Assembly: GCA_964435165.1 (NCBI GenBank)
Contig: CAYSXY010000009.1
Coordinates: 1-64,000 of the forward strand
Length of the DNA stretch: 64,000 nucleotides
Direction: 5' to 3'
Source: CAYSXY01 sp964435165
GTDB lineage: Bacteria; Pseudomonadota; Alphaproteobacteria; Rickettsiales; RI-342
Position numbers and translations under genes: made by a program. Shown piece by piece: positions 61,124 to 64,000 of this stretch (position 1 is its first letter; each line of letters opens with the position of its first letter). Under the pieces are notes generated by a model that searched no databases, had not been told where the DNA came from, and saw nothing but the letters and a program-made list of their open reading frames with translations.

Positions 61124-62404
61124 TTACGCAACACGCTTCACATCTGCGCCGATCATCGAGAGCTTTTCTTCCAGCCGCTCATAACCACGATCCAGATGAT
61201 AGATACGATTGATGATGGTCTCACCTTCTGCTGCCAGCCCCGCCAGCACCAGTGACATCGACGCACGCAGATCGGTCGCCATCACCGGCGCGCCTTTAAA
61301 GCGCGGCACTCCCTTGATGGTGGCGACATTGCCGTGCAGGCTGATGTCGGCTCCCATACGCACCAACTCCGGCACATGCATAAAGCGGTTTTCAAAAATC
61401 GTCTCCGTGATCACCGACGCCCCGTCGGCCAGACAGAGAGCCGCCATCAACTGTGCCTGCATATCCGTTGGAAAGCCGGGATGTGGCTGTGTCATCACAT
61501 TCACACCGTTCAGTCGGCCATCCAGCTTGGGAATCACAATGTCGTCGCCCTCTACCGTGCAAGTTAATCCAGCCTCATGGAGTTTTTCCAATAGCGCCGA
61601 TAGATTTTCTGGCCGCGCGCCCACCAGGCGGCCATGCCCTCCGGTGATGGCGAAAGCCAGTAAATAGCTGCCGGCTTCAATCCGGTCTGGCACCACTCCA
61701 TGCTCCGCACCATGCAACTGGCCAACGCCGGTGATTTCCACCGTGCCGCGACCGATACCGTCTATTTTCGCTCCCATCGCCACCAGGCACCGCGCCAGAT
61801 CGGCCACTTCCGGTTCACGCGCCGCATTGTGCAGCACGGTAGTGCCCTTGGCGAGGCTGGCTGCCATCAACAGGTTTTCTGTGGCACCGACAGAGACCAT
61901 ATCAAATTGAATCTCTGCGCCCTCAAGCCCGTTGGGAGCGCTGGCTTCAATATAACCATCCTGTAAGGTAATGACCGCGCCCATTGCCTCCAGGGCTTTC
62001 AGGTGCTGGTCGATCGGCCTGGCCCCAATGGCACAGCCGCCGGGCAGTGAGACGCGCGCCTGCCCGGCACGCGCTAGTAATGGGCCCAGCACCAGCACCG
62101 ACGCCCGCATCTTCCTCACCAGGTCATAAGGTGCCGTATGGCTGGTAATCTCCGGTGTGTGCAGACGAAGAATATGGCCGGTATGGCCGTCCTCACCACT
62201 CTCTTCCATAGCAATAGTGGTGCCATGTTGCCCCAGCAGATTGGCCAGTGAGCTGATATCGGCAAGATGCGGCACGCGATGTAAGATGAGCGGCTCATGG
62301 GTGAGCAGCGTTGCCGCCATCAACGGCAGGGCTGCATTCTTCGCGCCGCTGATCTGCACTGTGCCTTCAAGCGGGCGACCGCCTTTGATGCTGAGTTTAT
62401 CCAT
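61124..62404 (-). CDS. murA: UDP-N-acetylglucosamine 1-carboxyvinyltransferase
   Basis: This 426-residue enzyme makes the first committed precursor of peptidoglycan by adding enolpyruvate to UDP-GlcNAc. Motifs are ISGAKNAALPLMAATLL near the N-terminus, the PEP-binding loop LPGGCAIGARPIDQHL with the reactive Cys (the fosfomycin target), and HPGFPTDMQAQLMA. Length is standard. It lies between dcd and hisG on one strand. Confidence 0.97.
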   Translation of the reverse strand: MDKLSIKGGRPLEGTVQISGAKNAALPLMAATLLTHEPLILHRVPHLADISSLANLLGQHGTTIAMEESGEDGHTGHILRLHTPEITSHTAPYDLVRKMRASVLVLGPLLARAGQARVSLPGGCAIGARPIDQHLKALEAMGAVITLQDGYIEASAPNGLEGAEIQFDMVSVGATENLLMAASLAKGTTVLHNAAREPEVADLARCLVAMGAKIDGIGRGTVEITGVGQLHGAEHGVVPDRIEAGSYLLAFAITGGHGRLVGARPENLSALLEKLHEAGLTCTVEGDDIVIPKLDGRLNGVNVMTQPHPGFPTDMQAQLMAALCLADGASVITETIFENRFMHVPELVRMGADISLHGNVATIKGVPRFKGAPVMATDLRASMSLVLAGLAAEGETIINRIYHLDRGYERLEEKLSMIGADVKRVA

Positions 62405-62422
62405 AACCCGATATAACGAACG

Positions 62423-62995
62423 CTAGGCCGCCGTTTTAACTTCCACATGCGGCAGGGTCACCCCTTGCTGGCGCATATATTTGCCTTTGCGGTCACCGTA
62501 GGATTGTTCACAGTCACTATCGGCTTTGAGGAAGAGGAACTGGCAAGCCCCTTCATTGGCGTAGATTTTCGCCGGTAGCGGCGTGGTGTTGGAAAATTCG
62601 AGCGTGACATGGCCTTCCCATTCCGGCTCCAATGGGGTGACATTGACAATAATACCGCAGCGCGCATAGGTGGATTTGCCAACGCAAATCACCAGCATGT
62701 CCCGCGGAATGCGGAAATATTCAACCGTTCGCGCCAGGGCGAAGGAGTTGGGCGGAATGATACAGACATCCTCCTGCCGATCGACAAACCCTTTTTGGGA
62801 AAAATTTTTCGGATCGACAATCGCCGAATCGACATTAGTGAAAATCTTGAACTCGTTGGCCACACGCGCATCGTAGCCATAGGACGATAGCCCGTAGGAA
62901 ATCACCCCTTCGCGCTGCAAGCCATCGACGAAAGGCTCGATCATCCCGTGTTCCTGTGCCTGCGAACGAATCCAATGATCCGGCATCACCCCCAT
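62423..62995 (-). CDS. dcd: dCTP deaminase
   Basis: This 190-residue trimeric enzyme deaminates dCTP to dUTP. It has MPDHWIRSQAQEHGMIEPF in outline, LSSYGYDARVANEFK, the catalytic VTPLEPEWEGHVTLEFSN in outline with Glu, and ANEGACQFLFL. The ATG at 62995 was chosen because AGGAGGG lies six bases upstream; a TTG at 63001 is in frame. Murein and deoxynucleotide genes are commonly adjacent in this class. Confidence 0.95.
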   Translation of the reverse strand: MGVMPDHWIRSQAQEHGMIEPFVDGLQREGVISYGLSSYGYDARVANEFKIFTNVDSAIVDPKNFSQKGFVDRQEDVCIIPPNSFALARTVEYFRIPRDMLVICVGKSTYARCGIIVNVTPLEPEWEGHVTLEFSNTTPLPAKIYANEGACQFLFLKADSDCEQSYGDRKGKYMRQQGVTLPHVEVKTAA

Positions 62996-63094
62996 CTGCA
63001 ACCCTCCTGCGGCTGTTTATTATTTGCGATAGGTTTAAACATCTAGCCTATTCGCCGTAGGAAGCAAACAATGATTAAGGTGTTTAGATAGTAT

Positions 63095-63445
63095 CTAGCG
63101 CCCGCGATATGCGCCGCCGCTGGTCGCCGTCATCGTCCAGCGCCGCATCGCCTCTTTTTTGCGCCCGCGAATTTTCTCTTTCATATTGACGGATTTGAGT
63201 TTCCAGAGCTGCTCTTCGCGCGAGCTGCGTTTGATGTTGCCGTCTTTATCACGCTCGCGCGGGCGGCTGCGGCGTGTGAGTGATTTGACCCGCGCTTCCT
63301 CACCGCGCTTGATTTCGCGATTTTCTGTCTCAGCGCGTCTTGCCAAGGCCATCATCAATTGAATCTTGCGATTCTTGAGGCGCTTCAGCGCCTTTTTCAG
63401 TGCCTTGCCGGACAGACCGCGCAGTAATTTTTTGGCATTAAACAC
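63095..63445 (-). CDS. Small basic conserved protein (unknown function)
   Basis: This 116-residue protein is very rich in Lys and Arg (KALKKALKRLKNRKI, RGEEARVKSLTRRSRPRERDKDG in outline). It has no membrane segment and no cysteine. I do not recognise the family; such composition suggests RNA or DNA binding. It starts three bases after the stop of the next minus-strand gene, so the two are likely one transcript. Confidence 0.65.
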   Translation of the reverse strand: MFNAKKLLRGLSGKALKKALKRLKNRKIQLMMALARRAETENREIKRGEEARVKSLTRRSRPRERDKDGNIKRSSREEQLWKLKSVNMKEKIRGRKKEAMRRWTMTATSGGAYRGR

Positions 63446-63448
63446 CGA

Positions 63449-63640
63449 TTAACCCGCGTGATTATCCGATGCTTTGCCTGCCGATTGCCCGTTATCAGCA
63501 GTGCCTTGCTGTTTGCGGCGTCGCAGATTGCGCCGGAGTGCTTCTGCCTGACGTGCTTTGCGCTGCCCGCCAGATGACATGTCAGACTCCGGTTTTTCAG
63601 GCGTTGCTGAAGATGGGGGCGTGTTTGATGTATCGTTCAT
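63449..63640 (-). CDS. Small conserved alphaproteobacterial protein upstream of murA cluster
   Basis: This 63-residue protein has a Pro/Ser-rich N-terminus and a basic helix (KARQAEALRRNLRRRKQQ). Short proteins with the same RQAEALRxNLxRRK pattern are found near murA in several alphaproteobacteria, as I recall it; their role is unknown. GAGAAG lies upstream of the ATG. Confidence 0.6.
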   Translation of the reverse strand: MNDTSNTPPSSATPEKPESDMSSGGQRKARQAEALRRNLRRRKQQGTADNGQSAGKASDNHAG

Positions 63641-64000
63641 GGGTTACTTCTCAGGCATGACGCATTCATGGGTCAAAGGAAAGATGTACCTTCACAGACC
63701 CACTTTGGTCTACATGCATAATGTTAATGATTGGCTATAGCGCTCGTTTTATCAGCAAAAAAAAGCAGTTATCCATATCCCGGGTAAACCTGGAGTCGTT
63801 TTCCCTGCGGGGCTACGAACGCTATGCGTTCGCCGTCCTGCTCCCGCAGTCCGGATACTCATTCACTCACGCCTAAAGGCCTTATGCTCTGTCCTGTAAA
63901 ATGTATAGACCAGTTCCAGCCTGTTGAAAAGACTTGAGTCCAGGGCCGAAATGTGCCATGAAGCGCAACCCTAGCATATATGCTGATCACATATGTGCCG
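63641..64000. other. Right-edge intergenic region with nested hairpin and palindromes
   Basis: This 360-base stretch has no supported gene. It holds copy B of the 31-base repeat (63780-63810). A nested inverted repeat has an outer CTGCGGG/CCCGCAG pair (63805-63811 with 63843-63849) and an inner CGAACGC-TAT-GCGTTCG (63816-63832). Two palindromes lie near the edge: AGCATATATGCT (63973-63984) and CACATATGTG (63988-63997). They may be operators for a gene beyond the edge. Confidence 0.5.
63780..63810 (-). repeat. 31-base dispersed repeat, copy B
   Basis: The reverse complement of this segment matches 9141-9171 at 27 of 31 positions (conserved core AGGGAAAACGA and GGTTTACCCGG). It lies next to the nested hairpin of the right-edge region and reads toward the small basic protein operon. 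Confidence 0.6.

Noticed and set aside
63641..64000. Possible tRNA or small stable RNA in the right-edge hairpin region
   Set aside because: No cloverleaf, no CCA-type acceptor stem and no T-loop sequence was found; only nested dyads are visible.

Overview
This window looks like a chromosomal segment of an alphaproteobacterium with moderate GC content and dense operons. The taxonomic argument rests on the gene set at the right-hand end: infA next to a UPF0262 protein, hisD, a short-form hisG (the form that needs HisZ), murA, an alphaproteobacterial-type dcd and a small basic protein. A PduO-type cobalamin adenosyltransferase coupled to a HIG1-like twin-membrane protein, and glnD, point the same way. 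No rRNA, tRNA, CRISPR array, transposase or phage gene was seen. Many genes overlap their neighbours by 1-4 bases (ATGA, TAATG or TGATG junctions), so most blocks read as operons.

Layout. (1) 1-1580: a truncated membrane-anchored protein, an ArsC-family reductase and a lone BufA1/DUF2282 bufferin-type precursor. (2) 1849-9107: type IV pilus/type II secretion assembly genes (pilB-like ATPase with a long Pro/Gln/Ala-rich N-terminus, pilC-like platform protein, PilM/N-like, PilO-like and an exported partner). (3) 9202-13981: housekeeping genes (orphan ABC ATPase, cobalamin adenosyltransferase, HIG1 protein, carboxylesterase, CoA-transferase, pyrD). (4) 14197-18608: a TPR protein, the retraction ATPases pilT and pilU, and a cyclic-nucleotide-binding-domain protein that probably carries a frameshift.

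(5) 18697-51933 is a large cell-surface locus. It holds a GT4 glycosyltransferase and a methyltransferase-like partner, two separate PrtD/HlyD type I secretion pairs, and a 1283-residue cysteine-free RTX protein with a C-terminal type I signal and 79-residue higher-order repeats. It also holds two SapC-family proteins, manC, pseudaminic-acid genes (pseB, pseC, pseI, pseF) with an N-formyltransferase, an extra DegT aminotransferase, a GNAT acetyltransferase and a Gfo/Idh dehydrogenase. A Maf/DUF115 glycosyltransferase, a TPR/sulfotransferase-like protein and a Wzm/Wzt polysaccharide ABC exporter complete it. The simplest reading is one locus that makes, decorates and exports an RTX surface-layer-like protein and an associated glycan. 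PseG and a TolC-type outer-membrane channel are not in the window.

(6) 52226-63640: glnD, an alpha/beta hydrolase, rsmD, an HNH endonuclease, maf (nucleotide pyrophosphatase), infA, a UPF0262 protein, hisD, hisG, murA, dcd and two small conserved proteins.

The intergenic DNA contains at least three small repeat families. The most striking is a roughly 100-base structured element in two copies (9965-10066 and 52101-52216). Its stems differ in sequence but keep pairing, while the joining segments are conserved. The second copy ends just before the glnD ribosome-binding site. This element and the surface locus are the best candidates for undescribed biology here.
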